This document shows positions 33,028-40,292 of a stretch of 64,000 bases of DNA, one piece after another (the first letter of the stretch is position 1; each line of letters begins with the position of its first letter). Source of the DNA: Chloroflexota bacterium (GTDB lineage Bacteria; Chloroflexota; Anaerolineae; Anaerolineales; UBA11579); the NCBI GenBank assembly GCA_013112575.1, contig JABFGG010000013.1:1-64000 (forward strand). Reading direction: 5' to 3'. The notes under the pieces are model-generated. The model was given only the letters and a program-made list of their open reading frames with translations. It was not told the DNA's origin and did no database searches. A program made the position numbers and the translations under genes.

Positions 33028-33991
33028 GTTCGTAGATCTGGGCGATGACGGATTCTATATTGTCTTCGGTAATGGATACATCGCGGATACCACGCCCTCT
33101 GGGGAATTGCCCAACAAGATCAAAGGCTGATGTCTGGTCGCGGTCAAATTGGATCCAGAGTTTGTTCTCTTCCTGCTTCACGATCTCACCTACAGGCAGG
33201 GTCAGGTCAAAAGGCTGGTCTTCGAATTCCACTTCAAGGAGGCGCTTTTTCCCAAACCGTTCAAGGATCTGCTCTTGAGAAGCGTCCAGGATGATGCGTC
33301 CTTGATCGATGATCAATATCCGCGGACAGACCTTTTCAACATCCGCAAGATTGTGGGTTGTCAGGATTACTGTGACTTCTTTTTCCTGGTTGAGCTTTTG
33401 GATGAATTCTAGGATCCTGTTCTTTGATACCACATCCACGCCAATGGTCGGTTCATCCAAATAGAGAATTGGCGGTTCATGTAAAAGGGCAGCCGCTATC
33501 TCGCCACGCATTCTTTGCCCGAGGCTGAGTTTCCTGACCGGTTGATCGATGAATTCTTCCATTTGCAAGAGCGAAACTAACCGCTCGAGGTTCTCTTCGT
33601 AACGAAGCTCAGATAATTTATACATGGCGGAGAGAATCTGGAATGAATCGATCAAAGGCAGATCCCACCATAGCTGGCTGCGCTGCCCATAAACCACCCC
33701 GATCTCGTATGCATTCCTAGTGCGATCTCTTGTTGGAATACGCTCTGCTACCTTTACTGAACCTGAAGTGGGTTCTAGCACCCCGGTCAGCAATTTGATG
33801 GTTGTTGATTTGCCGGCACCATTGGGCCCCAGATAACCGATGATCTCCCCGCTCTGTATCTCAAAACTCACGTCATCAACGGCCTTGATGATTTTATATT
33901 CAGGACTGGCCAGGCTCTTGAGCTTCCCAAGTACGCCCTGCCCCGGCTGTCTGACCTTAAATTCCTTTGAGAGATTCAAAGCTTTGATCAT
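33011..33991 (-). CDS. ABC-2 exporter ATPase
   Basis: ATG 33991 (AGAGG 6 bases upstream) gives 326 residues. The protein has the long N-terminal region of polysaccharide/drug exporter ATPases (KVRQPGQGVLGKLKSLASPEYKIIKAVDDVSFEI), Walker A YLGPNGAGKSTT, a VVYGQRSQLWWDLP Q-loop, signature LSLGQRMRGEIAAALLHEP, Walker B ILYLDEPTIGVD and TTHNLADVE. The C-terminal ~90 residues form an extra domain. The family is the one paired with DUF990-like permeases. The gene is divergent from nothing and ends its operon two genes later. Confidence 0.9.
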   Translation of the reverse strand: MIKALNLSKEFKVRQPGQGVLGKLKSLASPEYKIIKAVDDVSFEIQSGEIIGYLGPNGAGKSTTIKLLTGVLEPTSGSVKVAERIPTRDRTRNAYEIGVVYGQRSQLWWDLPLIDSFQILSAMYKLSELRYEENLERLVSLLQMEEFIDQPVRKLSLGQRMRGEIAAALLHEPPILYLDEPTIGVDVVSKNRILEFIQKLNQEKEVTVILTTHNLADVEKVCPRILIIDQGRIILDASQEQILERFGKKRLLEVEFEDQPFDLTLPVGEIVKQEENKLWIQFDRDQTSAFDLVGQFPRGRGIRDVSITEDNIESVIAQIYEHGLDG

Positions 33992-34073
33992 AATCATCCT
34001 CTTACCCCATAATCGGGTATCAAGATTATAAGACCAATGCCGCGACCTGAGAAATTGATGCTCAAATGGATCG

Positions 34074-34112
34074 AAAAGAGCCGGTGAGATATATTCACTC
34101 ACCGGCTCTTTT
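34074..34112. terminator. Terminator after the DUF2892-type gene
   Basis: AAAAGAGCCGGTGAG (34074-34088) pairs with CTCACCGGCTCTTTT (34098-34112) over 15 bases. Read on the minus strand it ends the DUF2892-type transcript, with a T-rich 3' end. It also separates that unit from the ABC-2 operon. Confidence 0.88.
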
Positions 34113-34129
34113 GAATGATGTGATGGGGC

Positions 34130-34339
34130 TTATGCTTCTTCGCTATTGCGGGTGGAAAGCCCAAAAAGGGCGTAGATCGGGCAAAAGCCAATAAAGCTGG
34201 TGGCTGCGAAGATGACGGCGACCAGACCCAGGATGATGGCAGCCAGACCAGTGATCTGACCGGCAAAATAAAGCACGGCGATCAACGCTACGATAGCAAG
34301 ACGGATACCACGATCAAGTTGACCCATGTTGAGTTTCAT
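34130..34339 (-). CDS. DUF2892-type two-helix membrane protein
   Basis: ATG 34339 (GGAGG 8 bases upstream) gives 69 residues, MKLNMGQLDRGIRLAIVALI. The NMGQLDRGIRL opening, two helices with a GLAAIILGLVAVIF core and the FCPIYALFGLST end are the pattern of the YgaP-type transmembrane domain (DUF2892). Members often stand next to rhodanese or Crp/Fnr genes. The gene follows a 34-codon membrane peptide by 17 bases and a Crp/Fnr regulator, and was read with a longer false N-terminus only through an overlapping frame. Confidence 0.85.
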   Translation of the reverse strand: MKLNMGQLDRGIRLAIVALIAVLYFAGQITGLAAIILGLVAVIFAATSFIGFCPIYALFGLSTRNSEEA

Positions 34340-34356
34340 TTGTTCTACCTCCGGAA

Positions 34357-34461
34357 CTAGTTGATAAGTGTTTGGATCAACAGCGCCAGGCCGGAGATGG
34401 AACCTAAACAAACGATACACACCAGTACCAGTTTGACGAATTTTGTTCGGGTGTTTTCCAT
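34357..34461 (-). CDS. 34-residue single-span membrane peptide
   Basis: The minus strand from ATG 34461 to the TAG at 34357 encodes 34 residues: MENTRTKFVKLVLVCIVCLG followed by SISGLALLIQTLIN. AGAGG lies 7 bases upstream of the ATG. The peptide is a short charged N-terminus followed by one hydrophobic helix with two Cys. It lies 17 bases before the DUF2892-type gene. A Crp/Fnr-like palindrome sits upstream. It is short, so coding is inferred from the ribosome-binding site, the hydrophobic character and the spacing. Confidence 0.6.
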   Translation of the reverse strand: MENTRTKFVKLVLVCIVCLGSISGLALLIQTLIN

Positions 34462-34496
34462 CAGTCAACCTCTCGCTGTTCCCAATTTATGCATCT

Positions 34497-34538
34497 ATCT
34501 TAACGATTCGAGGCTGAACTGTCTGTGACTAAGTCACA
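34497..34538 (-). promoter_or_regulatory. Crp/Fnr-type site and promoter for the 34-residue peptide and DUF2892-type gene
   Basis: TGTGACTAAGTCACA at 34524-34538 is a perfect inverted repeat (TGTGACT-A-AGTCACA). A minus-strand -10 TAAGAT lies at 34497-34502, giving a start near 34490. The centre of the palindrome (34531) is then at about -41, the class II activator position used by Crp/Fnr proteins. The palindrome overlaps the regulator stop codon, so the regulator probably controls the downstream pair. Confidence 0.65.
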
Positions 34539-35208
34539 AAGTCTGGATTGTTTCTAATGCTTCTTTATTCAGTATTTCGATCTCCCCGCGGGATAGCCGG
34601 ATGACCTCCTGCTGTGCCAGGTCTTGCAGCAGCCGGGTGATGACTTCCCGTGAACTACCCAGCTCATCTGCAATGCTTTGGTGCGTGATCTGGATGGGTT
34701 CACTACCTTGCGAGCGACTCAACAACATGGCTGCCACACGCCGGTCCATGCGCTGGAAGGCGACCTGATCCACGATCTCCATCACGCTCACCAGCCGCTG
34801 GGAGAACAAAGTAAACACGAAATCGCGCCAGATATCGAAGCGGCTGATCCAATCATGGAAGGTGGTCGCCGGGATCATGACGGCTTCCGCTTCCTGTTCA
34901 ACGGAGGCGATGGCTGGGAAGGCCTGATGGTTGAGAATGGCATTGGCCGTCAGGATACAGGACTCGCCCCCTCCGAAACGGTAAAGCGTAATTTCCCTAC
35001 CTGATACACCGATCCTGTATACGCGCACCGCGCCGGATAACAATAAGGCAATGGCATCCACCTGATCGCCTTCCACGAAGATGTCGCGTCCGCTGGGAAT
35101 CTTGGCGAAATAGGCTGTCTCTTGAAATTCTCGCGTGAGTTGGGGGTCAGCGGTCTGCAAGACCGGCAAAACTTTTTGGATCTGTTCGAATTGTTCTTTG
35201 TCTAACAT
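34534..35208 (-). CDS. Crp/Fnr-family transcriptional regulator
   Basis: The product has 224 residues: a cyclic-nucleotide-binding-like beta barrel (~25-130, GRDIFVEGDQVDAIALLLSGAVRVY) and a winged helix (~145-220, ITHQSIADELGSSREVITRLLQDLAQQEVIRLSRGEIEI). The RSQGSE and SSREVITR recognition helix is Crp/Fnr-like. The barrel lacks a Cys cluster of the FNR type, so redox sensing by [4Fe-4S] is unlikely, but heme or ligand sensing is open. TACAAT on the minus strand (35217-35222) places the transcript start 2 bases before the ATG, so it is probably leaderless. Confidence 0.88.
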   Translation of the reverse strand: MLDKEQFEQIQKVLPVLQTADPQLTREFQETAYFAKIPSGRDIFVEGDQVDAIALLLSGAVRVYRIGVSGREITLYRFGGGESCILTANAILNHQAFPAIASVEQEAEAVMIPATTFHDWISRFDIWRDFVFTLFSQRLVSVMEIVDQVAFQRMDRRVAAMLLSRSQGSEPIQITHQSIADELGSSREVITRLLQDLAQQEVIRLSRGEIEILNKEALETIQTL

Positions 35209-35345
35209 CAGTGATTATTGTAACGAGCTTTTATGAACCGGGGCTGAAAATATCTTCAGAATTCATCCTAAAAGCGGGAACCTTTTGAATTACTTTAGCG
35301 TTATTATCAGGATTACAAATATAAATTCTTTAAGGAGCAAAAGGC

Positions 35346-35627
35346 TTGAAACATACGATAATCATATTGTTATTGGCAAGTGTCCTGATGGGAGCCTGTG
35401 CGACTGGTTCCACACCCTATCCCGATGAAGTATCCTGGGACGTGGCCGTGGAGATCCTCAACCGTGGGGAGGTTGAACAGGCCTTTCAATTACACAGTTT
35501 GGAAGTGACCCTGTACCTGAAAGATGGTACCGAGGTGAGAACCAAAGAACCCGTTATTGACGCAATTTTCGACGAAATAGATAAATGTGGCGCAGTTTGC
35601 GCTGATGTCTTATTAGCAACCGAGTAA
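35346..35627 (+). CDS. Small lipoprotein with FtsH-ext-like segment
   Basis: The TTG at 35346, preceded by AAGGAG, gives 93 residues. The signal peptide MKHTIIILLLASVLMGAC has a lipobox Cys at residue 18. Residues 30-65 (WDVAVEILNRGEVEQAFQLHSLEVTLYLKDGTEV) resemble the small extracytoplasmic domain of FtsH, with its sequence pattern of helix, GxV strand and DG turn. It is 11 bases before the SIMPL gene, so the two probably form an operon. Function is unknown. Confidence 0.65.
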   Translation: MKHTIIILLLASVLMGACATGSTPYPDEVSWDVAVEILNRGEVEQAFQLHSLEVTLYLKDGTEVRTKEPVIDAIFDEIDKCGAVCADVLLATE

Positions 35628-35638
35628 AGGATAGAACC

Positions 35639-36373
35639 ATGAACAAGAAAATGCTTTTGATTTTTGCACTGCTTACACTGGCCCTTAGCGCCTGCGTACC
35701 CGCCTTAGGCGGTGGTCAGGCCGTGGGTTTGCAGGAACCCAGCCTGGCCGTCAATGGCACAGGTGTGGTAACCCTTGATCCTGATATCGTTACCATCTCC
35801 ATCGGTGTCAATACTGAAGATGATGACGCTGGCACAGCCGTATCGCGCAACAACCGCCAGGTTGAAGACATCATGGCTGCCTTGAGTGAGATGGGCATCA
35901 CCGCAGAAGACGTGCAGACCAACAACTTCAGCATCTGGCCGCGCCAGGACTATGACTTTGAGGGCAACCCCATTTCCACCAGCTACGTGGTGGATAACAC
36001 CCTTACCGTGACCGTGCGCGACCTGGACAGCCTGGGCGATGTGTTGGACGCGGCCATTGACGCCGGGGCCAACAGCATCTACGGCATCAACTTCAGCATC
36101 AGCGACCGCGAAGATGCCATTTCGCAGGCCACCCAACTGGCCATGGAAAACGCCGAAGCGCGTGCCCAGAACCTGGCCGGTGTGGCCAGCGTGGAATTGG
36201 GTGAGGTGCTTTTCATCAACTCCTTCGTGGGTGGTGGCGGCTACTTTGACCCCTATACACAGGGCCTGGGTGGCGGGGGTGGCGCCGATCTGGCTTCCGT
36301 GCCGATTGCCTCCGGCCAGTTGACCGTCACGGTTGACGTCAACGTGACCTACAAGATCGTTCCTGCCGAATAA
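35639..36373 (+). CDS. SIMPL domain lipoprotein (DUF541)
   Basis: The product has 244 residues. The signal peptide MNKKMLLIFALLTLALSAC has a lipobox Cys at residue 19. The SIMPL domain covers ~35-240: VNGTGVVTLDPDIVTISIGV, QVEDIMAALSEMGITAEDVQTNNFSIWP and AMENAEARAQNLAGVA. The C-terminal part has a Gly-rich insertion. The family is periplasmic, and bacterial members are linked to oxidative stress and signalling, with no enzymatic activity assigned. A terminator follows. Confidence 0.88.
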   Translation: MNKKMLLIFALLTLALSACVPALGGGQAVGLQEPSLAVNGTGVVTLDPDIVTISIGVNTEDDDAGTAVSRNNRQVEDIMAALSEMGITAEDVQTNNFSIWPRQDYDFEGNPISTSYVVDNTLTVTVRDLDSLGDVLDAAIDAGANSIYGINFSISDREDAISQATQLAMENAEARAQNLAGVASVELGEVLFINSFVGGGGYFDPYTQGLGGGGGADLASVPIASGQLTVTVDVNVTYKIVPAE

Positions 36374-36409
36374 AGCTTTTGCGCAAAAGCGCAAGGACTA
36401 CGAAACCAG

Positions 36410-36440
36410 AGAGCACCCGGTTTGCCGGGTGCTCTTCTTT
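36410..36440 (+). terminator. Terminator after SIMPL gene
   Basis: AGAGCACCCGG (36410-36420) pairs with CCGGGTGCTCT (36425-36435) around TTTG, followed by TCTTT. A second palindrome, GCTTTTGCGCAAAAGC, lies just before it at 36375-36390. Confidence 0.9.
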
Positions 36441-36464
36441 CAATATATACCGGCATATTTCATT

Positions 36465-36470
36465 TACAAT
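36465..36470 (+). promoter_or_regulatory. Minus-10 element of a leaderless transcript
   Basis: TACAAT at 36465-36470 is spaced 9 bases from ATG 36480. The expected start (about 36477) leaves a 3-base leader. The same TACAAT-N8/9-ATG spacing occurs at three other genes of this window. Confidence 0.5.
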
Positions 36471-36479
36471 AACTGGCTT

Positions 36480-36527
36480 ATGGACATGATTTCCCCTTCC
36501 TCCCATTACCCTGCCGGTGACGAATGA
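36480..36527 (+). CDS. Leaderless 15-codon ORF overlapping the serine hydrolase start
   Basis: ATG 36480 opens a short frame, MDMISPSSHYPAGDE, whose TGA (36525-36527) overlaps the ATG of the hydrolase (36524) in an ATGA. The start lies just after the predicted transcript start. The hydrolase has no Shine-Dalgarno, so ribosomes that begin on the short frame could re-initiate at the next ATG. It may be a translational-coupling leader rather than a functional peptide. Confidence 0.45.
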   Translation: MDMISPSSHYPAGDE

Positions 36528-37678
36528 CGTCTAACCCCACAATAAAACAAGCCATCGACTATTCACAACTCACCGACCCTGCAAGCCTGGGCATGTCCGC
36601 GCAGGGTGTGGAGAATATCCGACGCATCTTCCGAGAGCAATACGAACAGGGCCTGCACCCCGCCGCCCAACTGGTGGTGCTGCGCCACGGGCAGGTGGTG
36701 GTCGATGAGGTCATTGGCCGGCATCGCGGCCAGCCCATCAGTCACAGCACACCCTTCCTCGGGTTTTCGCTCACCAAGCCCTTTACGGCCATGTGTGTAC
36801 ACAAACTGATTGCAGAGGGCCTGATTGAGATGGATGCGCCTATCGCGGAATACTGGCCGGAGTTTGGGCAGAAGGGCAAAGAGCTCGCCACCGTACGTCA
36901 CGCCTTTCTCCACCAGGTGGGTGTGCCCTCGCGCGGACTGTACACACAGATTTTCCGCTGGCCCTTCTGGGGAGCCGTCACGCGCAACGTCGCTAACCTG
37001 CCCCTTGAATTCGAGCCCGGCAGCGAGGCCCAGTATCACATCGTCAACTACGGCTTCATCATGGGGGAGCTCGTGCGACGCGTCACTGGTATGTCTATTG
37101 ATGACTACGTACGCAAACACTTCCTGCAACCCTTGGGCCTGAAGCGCACCTGGATGCGCATTCCCCGCCACGAACTCTCCAACTCGCCAAAACTATACGC
37201 CACCGGCCCGAACCAGCGCAGCACAACCTGGCTGTTCAACCTGCCCATCATCCGGCGCGCCCTCATTCCGGCAGCCTCGCTGCACAGCACGGCCCGCGAG
37301 ATCGCCGTCTTTTTCCAGATGTTATTGAATGGTGGTGAGTATGCCGGACGGCGGTTTTTACAGGCTGAAACGATAGAGGCCGCTACACAGGTTGGCTACG
37401 AAGGCTTTGACGCATCCTTTAACCGTGAGGTGCTCTGGGCCTACGGCTTCCACCTGGGCGGCAAGCAGCCACCTCCCGGCGTGCCGGGGCCGAGCATGGG
37501 GGTGGGCAGCACGGCCAACACCTTCGGGCACAGCGGCAATGCCAGTTGTTATGCCTGGGCCGACAAGGACCAACAACTGGTCTATGCCTTCATGTGCAAC
37601 GGCCTGCTTGACCAGCCCTTGAGCCTCCATCGCTGGACCGACCTGGCCGATGCCGTTTGGGATGCTGTGGAGAGGTGA
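36524..37678 (+). CDS. Beta-lactamase-fold serine hydrolase (class C-like)
   Basis: The product has 384 residues, the beta-lactamase family (PF00144) length. The active-site SxxK is S82-L-T-K85 in FLGFSLTKPFTAM. The second motif is YHIVNYGF in place of YSN, and the third is GHSG in place of KTG. Family members include esterases, D-aminopeptidases and penicillin-binding-like proteins. The HSG variant is common in esterases, so lactamase activity is not predicted. No signal peptide is seen, so it is probably cytoplasmic. Confidence 0.85.
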   Translation: MTSNPTIKQAIDYSQLTDPASLGMSAQGVENIRRIFREQYEQGLHPAAQLVVLRHGQVVVDEVIGRHRGQPISHSTPFLGFSLTKPFTAMCVHKLIAEGLIEMDAPIAEYWPEFGQKGKELATVRHAFLHQVGVPSRGLYTQIFRWPFWGAVTRNVANLPLEFEPGSEAQYHIVNYGFIMGELVRRVTGMSIDDYVRKHFLQPLGLKRTWMRIPRHELSNSPKLYATGPNQRSTTWLFNLPIIRRALIPAASLHSTAREIAVFFQMLLNGGEYAGRRFLQAETIEAATQVGYEGFDASFNREVLWAYGFHLGGKQPPPGVPGPSMGVGSTANTFGHSGNASCYAWADKDQQLVYAFMCNGLLDQPLSLHRWTDLADAVWDAVER

Positions 37679-37850
37679 TAACTCACATATGGTTCCTCTC
37701 CGTTACCCTTATATGCAAACTCGATTAAGTCAATCCGGTTTTGTGTGCAATTTCAACTCTCAGCTACTTGTTATTGGGGCCAGTATAATAATGTTAGTTA
37801 CCAAAATATTTCAATCAGTATCTAACTCAAATATGCAATAGGAGGTCATA

Positions 37851-38150
37851 ATGCCAACGGATGAGGAAAACTTGTTTTCCGAATCAGGATTAGAGTTGAC
37901 CAAAGCCGAACAGCAAATTATTAGAGTTTCGGAAACGGGAACAACAAGCGACATATCCAAGACAAGGACAATATCATCCATTTATCAGGCAAAATTAATG
38001 GAAAAAGCATTGCTGGCTCATGCTGCGGCACTAAATAGAGCCGCAGCTGCTTCTGATAAGTATGCGAGGAGTCTTACATGGGCAACTTGGGCTTTAGTAG
38101 CTGCGACAGTGGGGCTCATTGTTGTAGCCTTAATAGGACCGTCTGCCTAG
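37851..38150 (+). CDS. Small membrane-anchored protein, unknown
   Basis: The product has 99 residues with AGGAGG 9 bases upstream. Residues 1-75 are soluble and mostly helical (VSETGTTSDISKTRTISSIYQAKLMEKALLAHAAALNRAAAASDKYARSL), and the C-terminus is one membrane helix (~76-97, LTWATWALVAATVGLIVVALI). No family is recognised. The position directly before a DUF4160/DUF2442 pair in the same AT-rich patch suggests a common mobile or accessory origin. Confidence 0.55.
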   Translation: MPTDEENLFSESGLELTKAEQQIIRVSETGTTSDISKTRTISSIYQAKLMEKALLAHAAALNRAAAASDKYARSLTWATWALVAATVGLIVVALIGPSA

Positions 38151-38166
38151 AAAAGTATATAAACAA

Positions 38167-38403
38167 ATGAGTCCTACAATATTGCGAGAAGGGCCACATC
38201 GTTTCTTTTTCTATAGCAATGAGGGCCTAGAGCCACCCCACATCCATGTGGAATCAGCAGAGAAAACAGCTAAGTTTTGGTTAAGTCCAGTTGAATTGGC
38301 AAGGTCTAATCGGTATAATGCCACTGAGCTTAGAGAGTTGCAGGATATAATTCAGAAACATGAGCGAGACTTTATTGACCACTGGAACAAGTTTTTTAGC
38401 TAG
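38167..38403 (+). CDS. DUF4160 protein
   Basis: The product has 78 residues with the DUF4160 pattern: PTILREGPHRFFFYSNEGLEPPHIHVE near residues 3-29, where HIHV is the invariant core, then FWLSPVELARSNRY and the end FIDHWNKFF. DUF4160 genes are nearly always next to DUF2442 genes, and the pair behaves like a toxin-antitoxin-type or accessory module. The DUF2442 gene overlaps the 3' end by 44 bases. It is AT-rich relative to the flanks. No ribosome-binding site is seen. Confidence 0.82.
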   Translation: MSPTILREGPHRFFFYSNEGLEPPHIHVESAEKTAKFWLSPVELARSNRYNATELRELQDIIQKHERDFIDHWNKFFS

Positions 38404-38806
38404 GGCGCAGTCTTTAGAATTAAAGAAAGACGCCTTTTCTGTTCATCTGGAAGATGGGCGAATTATTTCTGTCCCGCTTGTCTGGTACCCTAAACTTGCC
38501 AGTGCTACAAAAGAACAATTAGAAAACTATCGTTTGATTGGTGATGGAGAGGGTATCCATTGGGAGGACTTGGATGAAGATATTTCAGTAGCTGGTTTGA
38601 TGTCCCCTCAGTTGATGAATAAAGGTCGAGTAGAGCAACTAATAGCATTGACAAATGCAAAGGGACAGACCGAGTACATTGTAGCAAGCGAGCTAAAAGC
38701 AGCAAGAGAAAGGGCCGGGAAGGGCAAATATAGAATTCCAGCAAATGTCTCTGAACGAATAAAAGGACAAGCTAAAAACCCTGAGGCTGGAAAACCCTCC
38801 GAATAA
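38360..38806 (+). CDS. DUF2442 protein
   Basis: The product has 148 residues. The DUF2442 domain spans ~15-80 (AFSVHLEDGRIISVPLVWYPKLASATKEQLENYRLIGDGEGIHWEDLDEDISV), the fold of the NE0471 N-terminal domain. The tail ~100-148 is charged (ASELKAARERAGKGKYRIPANVSERIKGQ) and could bind DNA. The start overlaps the DUF4160 gene by 44 bases; a start closer to residue 20 would remove most of the overlap but lacks an ATG. The pair is likely co-translated. Confidence 0.82.
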   Translation: MSETLLTTGTSFLARAQSLELKKDAFSVHLEDGRIISVPLVWYPKLASATKEQLENYRLIGDGEGIHWEDLDEDISVAGLMSPQLMNKGRVEQLIALTNAKGQTEYIVASELKAARERAGKGKYRIPANVSERIKGQAKNPEAGKPSE

Positions 38807-38820
38807 TCGCCTTTCTTATT

Positions 38821-38838
38821 TTGTCAAAAGTTTGACAA
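38821..38838. repeat. Inverted repeat after the DUF2442 gene
   Basis: TTGTCAAA (38821-38828) and TTTGACAA (38831-38838) are perfect inverted arms around AG. The loop is too short for a stable RNA hairpin of this length, so a protein-binding site is as likely as a terminator. It lies 14 bases after the gene. Confidence 0.5.
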
Positions 38839-38971
38839 GTTCTTGCTAAAAAATCATTTTTCGACTAAGTCAGTTTTCTACTGTACACATTTCTTATAAA
38901 GCATACGTTTAGCATTAGGGTATTCTTCGTTTGCTGCGCTTTAGTGATTCGTCAAAAACAATATTGAAGCT

Positions 38972-40021
38972 CTAAGGCTCCACCCCAAAGATGAACGCCA
39001 CCAAATAACTCATCTTCGTCACGCTTTCCCCCGTACAGCCCACACCGCTCAGGTCGCAGCGGTTGACCTCCACGCACAATTCTTCGCTCGATTGCACGTA
39101 ATCCTCATCACCGCCCACCAGGATGCCCACGACTTCGTAAGTGTCTGTGTTGATCACGGGTGAACCGGAGTTGCCCCCGAAGGTGTCCAGGTTGGTGACG
39201 AATAAGCTATCCACGGACAGCAGTTCCCCGCTTTCACTCTGCGTCACGCCCGTCGTCTGGATGACGTTGGCATCCGAGGCAATTTTTATGGGTAGTCCGC
39301 TGGGATGGCCGATGACCGCTACGGGGTCGCCGAGGTTCACCGCCTGGCTGGCAACCGGCAGGGGCGTTTGTTGTGCGGGGCGGTCGAGACGCAGGATAGC
39401 GTAGTCTTCCTCGGGGGTGTTCTGCTGGGCAACCACTTCCTGGCAGCCATAGACATTGTCCCTTTCTACAGGGGCCAGTTCGCCATCCGGGGCCATCTCG
39501 TAGCCAAACACCACGCTCATGGCTTCACAGGGGATCAATTCCAGGCAGTGCCCCGCTGTCACCAGCAGGTCTTCGCCCACCAAAAATCCGGTACATTGTC
39601 CCGCAGTGGGCTGGCTGCTGTAAGCCTCCTGCGTGCATAAGGGCAGGTTGTAATTGGAGAAAACCAGGTCATCCAGGGTCGGCCCGGCGATGCTGACTAG
39701 CTCGCCTTCAGTGGAAATATTCTGGAAATCGACCAGCACAGCCACCGAAGCTGCATACTCCTGCAAGACGAGGTCGGGGTGGTCGTAGGGTTCCAAACGC
39801 GAATCGGCCCCATAAACCACAGCTTCCGGTTCGGCCATCTCTTCTTCCATCGGCTCCTCAGCCGCGGGCTCTTCGGCAGCCGGTTCTTCAAGAGCAGGCT
39901 CTTCAATGACAGGTTCCTCGGCAGCTGGGGCAACATCGGTCGCGGCACCACCACAGGCCGCCAGGAGGATGGCGATCAGCAGGAACACGAATAGAAAAGC
40001 GGCAAGCTGTTTGGCTTTCAT
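38972..40021 (-). CDS. Secreted lipoprotein serine protease (trypsin-like)
   Basis: The product has 349 residues. The signal peptide ends in a lipobox (LLIAILLAAC, Cys at 23), followed by a Glu/Pro/Ala-rich linker (~30-75). The catalytic triad of an S1/S1-like protease is visible: H158 in TAGHC, D206 in EEDYAILRLD and S285 in FGGNSGSPV. Several Cys in the C-terminal half may form disulfides. The enzyme is probably anchored outside the membrane and cuts extracellular protein. Its gene stands alone. Confidence 0.88.
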   Translation of the reverse strand: MKAKQLAAFLFVFLLIAILLAACGGAATDVAPAAEEPVIEEPALEEPAAEEPAAEEPMEEEMAEPEAVVYGADSRLEPYDHPDLVLQEYAASVAVLVDFQNISTEGELVSIAGPTLDDLVFSNYNLPLCTQEAYSSQPTAGQCTGFLVGEDLLVTAGHCLELIPCEAMSVVFGYEMAPDGELAPVERDNVYGCQEVVAQQNTPEEDYAILRLDRPAQQTPLPVASQAVNLGDPVAVIGHPSGLPIKIASDANVIQTTGVTQSESGELLSVDSLFVTNLDTFGGNSGSPVINTDTYEVVGILVGGDEDYVQSSEELCVEVNRCDLSGVGCTGESVTKMSYLVAFIFGVEP

Positions 40022-40075
40022 GGCTCTTATTGTAAAACGAAATAAGTAAACAAATTGTTCCCCATATTTTATCTA

Positions 40076-40104
40076 TTGTAGGGGTGAAGCACGCTTCGCC
40101 CGCT
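40076..40104 (+). repeat. TGTAGGGG-type palindromic repeat, copy 1
   Basis: ATTGTAGGGGTGAAGCACGC followed by TTCGCCCGC contains inverted arms GGGTGAAGC and GCTTCGCCC. The TGTAGGGG start is shared with the copies at 43651-43677 (reverse) and 47831-47862. Confidence 0.55.
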
Positions 40105-40188
40105 TTGAATATTCATCTGATCCGTATCTGAGGAAAGTGTTAATAATTTGTATGCCTTCCACGCATATGGATAATTGAAGGTGCGCTT

Positions 40189-40197
40189 TGGTATAAT
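40189..40197 (+). promoter_or_regulatory. Extended -10 promoter for the dehydrogenase operon
   Basis: TGGTATAAT at 40189-40197 is an extended -10 element (TGn-TATAAT). No good -35 is seen. Start near 40204, about 90 bases before the E1alpha ATG. Confidence 0.6.
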
Positions 40198-40230
40198 TTT
40201 TTACAGTACGCTACACCTATAGATTTGTAC

Positions 40231-40260
40231 AACGCCGGGAGATTCCCGGTGTTGTTTTGT
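40231..40260 (+). terminator. Attenuator-like hairpin in the dehydrogenase leader
   Basis: AACGCCGGGA (40231-40240) pairs with TCCCGGTGTT (40244-40253, one G-U) around 3 bases, followed by GTTTTGT. It lies between the promoter and the E1alpha gene, so transcription could be attenuated here. Confidence 0.55.
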
Positions 40261-40292
40261 AAGTACGTTTAGAGTGGAGGTTTCATTCCCTT

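Noticed and set aside
37650-37841. 63-codon plus-strand frame after the serine hydrolase
   Set aside because: Overlaps the hydrolase end in another frame, lacks a ribosome-binding site and looks like random sequence.
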